A stretch of DNA of 64,000 nt from Aspidapion aeneum (Eukaryota > Arthropoda > Insecta > Coleoptera > Brentidae). The notes under the pieces were generated by a model. That model saw nothing but the letters and a program-made list of their open reading frames with translations, searched no databases and had not been told where the DNA came from. Both the position numbers and the translations under genes were made by a program. The DNA lies in contig OY755042.1 of assembly GCA_963576565.1 (NCBI GenBank), positions 100,620,185 through 100,684,184 of the forward strand. Reading direction: 5' to 3'. Positions 36,801 to 39,800 of this stretch are shown here, one piece after another (within the stretch, counting starts at the first letter, position 1; every line of letters begins with the position of its first letter).

Positions 36801-39800
36801 AATTACCGTTATCAGTATAGTGGGGTAAATAGAAAGAAAAAAAAATAAAAAACAAGTAAAACAATAAAACATGCGTGTCATCATTTCCGTTATCATCATC
36901 ATTATCAAGGTTTAGTTTACGCCTCTTTATAATATACAGGGTGGCTTAACGAAAACGTATACAGGATGCCATTATGAGTATTTAAAGTAAATTTTTGAGA
37001 AAATTCTGGGACACGTTATTTTTATTTTCTTAAAATATTTATAACTATCGACCCCTAGTTGGAGTAGCTTTGACCCCTTGACTTTAGATAGAGACCTTGT
37101 TTAAAAGAGTTTTTTTCACAGCTTACTATTTTCTTACAAGTAAACTATTTCAAATAGATTTAGCCAATTAACAAAAATTATTACAAAAATTTATTTTAAA
37201 TATGTAGGTACACTTTTTCAGGAACTTTAAAGAAATATTTATATTTTTGTCTCAAACTATGTGGGTACTTTGTTTTAATTTAAGATTTCGATGTCGCGCT
37301 TCGAGCTTCGAACAATGCGATCTTCGCGAATGGTACTAGCAGTAGCGAATAAATCCCGCTCGGTGCTTGAAGCTCGAGGTTCGCTAATGAGTACCCGCCG
37401 TTAGGCTCTACACATGAGCGGTTTAGCCGCGCTGATGATCAAGACTTGGCCGCATGACACAGCCGCCAAAAAAATTATTAAAGGTTTGTTTTAGCGCCCT
37501 TGGTATAAATTATAAAACGGAGGGAATTTAGTTACTCTCTACACTCTAATTTTTTGATTAAAAAATTCGAAAACCTCCTTTAACCCGACGCGAACCTCTG
37601 ACAACGGGACGGAGCGCTGCACGACATGGGCATAAATATTATGTACTATGTTGGCAACAACGCACTCTGCAGCCGGGGAGATACCTCTTTCCGTTTTAAT
37701 GCAAAGAATAAATACTTCTTTCGTATTTACAACATATTTTATTCGGCGGGACAGCTGTTTTTTATTTTTATTGTTCAGATGGGTAGTAATAGTGTCTTTA
37801 AAATGGCACTTAGTAAAAAAATTCTTAGTTTACATGAAAAAAGGGAAGTTGTTAACATTTCGGAGAAGGAACATCGATCGCTGTTAATAAATATATATTA
37901 AAATTTCGCAGTTCTCTCTCATAAGCGGACACCTCCAATAAGCGGACAAACTCGACGAAACCGTGAGTGTCCACTTATAGGAGGTTTCACTATTTTATTT
38001 ATTTTATTTAAATAAATAATTTAGAAACTTACCTGAAAATCTGTTTGGTGTCCAACGTGGGCAGCCTAACGTGATTTTCCAGTTTGACGGAATCGTTAGA
38101 GTTGTTGTTGGAGGCGCCTTTGCTGAGATCCAGGGGCTGCTCCCCGCTAGCCCCACTGACACCTTTGTCAACCCCAGCCTCGACTGCCGGTTGCGCCGCA
38201 TTTTGAAACTGACGCGCCATGTTTGCAAGATACCTAACAATAAAATATTTTTAAAAATAGATTTTGTGTTTGACGTCAAAAATAATTATTGAAAACATAT
38301 TTATCTTATTTTAGCTAATGTTAAACCTGAAAGGTACTTTTTACTGTTTTTAATATTCTTTTAAAAAATATTTATTGTAACAAAAACAAAGTATGCGAAA
38401 ATGGTATTCCGTAAAAAAAATTGAGATCAAAATATAGCCAAGTTTTTCAAGACACATTTCAAAATAAAGGTTCTCACTAATTTGGAAATGTTTATTAAAA
38501 CTTTGCTATGACAGCCAAACTAGTTTACGTTCTTGTAGCACTTAATTATACAGACGTAATAGCCAAGTTTAATAAAACTTCCAAATTATTGAGAACATTT
38601 CATTTGGAAATATGTATTAAAAAGTTGGGCTATACTTTGATCTCAATTCTTTTTACAGGATACCATTTTCGCCTACTTAGCCCTTTTTACGTGAAATGTT
38701 TGATTAAACAAGTTTTTTAAATGATTTGGAAAATATTGAGTTTTAAAGTAGGTATCTGTGGAAATGTTCAAAACTGAATTTCACGATGCCTATTCCCGAT
38801 TGCTTTTAACTTTTACCTTTTTTAATTTTCCTTGTGAAATGAATAAACTTCTATCTCCATTTTTATTACTTAATTTTTGTATTGGTAATTTTGTGTGCCA
38901 TTGCAACTCTATCCCTGATGGGTTTGCAATTTTTTTTAATTTTTAATTTGCTATAGGACAGGAAGTGTTAGTTTTTTTGTATGATTACCTATATCCATTT
39001 TTATATTAATGAATTGTATAAAACTTTGCATACCTAATTAGTTTTCTGCTTATATCCATTTTGTACAAGTTAAATTTTATAATTGAAAGTGGAAGAGAGA
39101 GAGTTACTTTTTATTTTTTTGCTTTTTGGATAGAGTGAAAGGGGCTTCTACTAGTTGTGAGATTTTTTTGCACTTAATAGATTGTGATGTGTATGTAATT
39201 GCATTAATACTTGATTTGTTAATAAATACATGCTTTTTCGAGAAACAGATTCAGTGGGGGAGGGTGGGTTTTGAGAACCTGTCCATAATTTCTATCAGTT
39301 ACCAAATCTCAGTTCTCAAGCATTTTTGTAATTGGGCAATATTAGTTTGACCATTGCTATGTTTTACATAACTTTGTATGTATAGGCGAGTAAAGTGAAT
39401 TAAAAGTTTGGGTTTTTTTGATTTTTTAAATACTTTTGTTGTAATTTCTATGAGTCTCACAAATCTCTAGCGTTTCTCGAAGTAGAAAATATTAATTTTA
39501 CATTCAAGCCATGGTTTTACATAACTTTAGATGTATAGGGGAGAAGAGTAAATAATTTTTCCAAGGTTTTTCTAATGATTTCTATCAATTATCTGCCAAA
39601 TTTTAGCCTTCTAGCATTTCTGAAAGTATAGTAGAATTTTGATGGTCTATACATGGGTGTGTAAGTGAGTGTACTTTAATGATTTAAGGTAGTGATACTT
39701 GGAGGAGTTTTTAGCTCTACCATCCACGATCGTGCAAAGTTTAAGTTTTGTAACTCGTTTCGTAGAGTTATAGATAGGTCGAATATGGCTTAAATGTTTC

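Larger units (their letters stand above)
9251..38032 (-). other. Eip93F: E93 intron B-C, 28.8 kb, filled with mobile DNA
   Basis: A single GT-AG intron joins Ser codon phases exactly (TTC AG | T TCT), so no coding exon is required between. I looked for one and saw none. The contents are listed as separate entries: DNA-transposon remnants, SINEs, LINE fragments, hairpin modules and a satellite array. The long introns of developmental regulators often hold enhancers; I cannot identify any from sequence alone. Confidence 0.75.
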
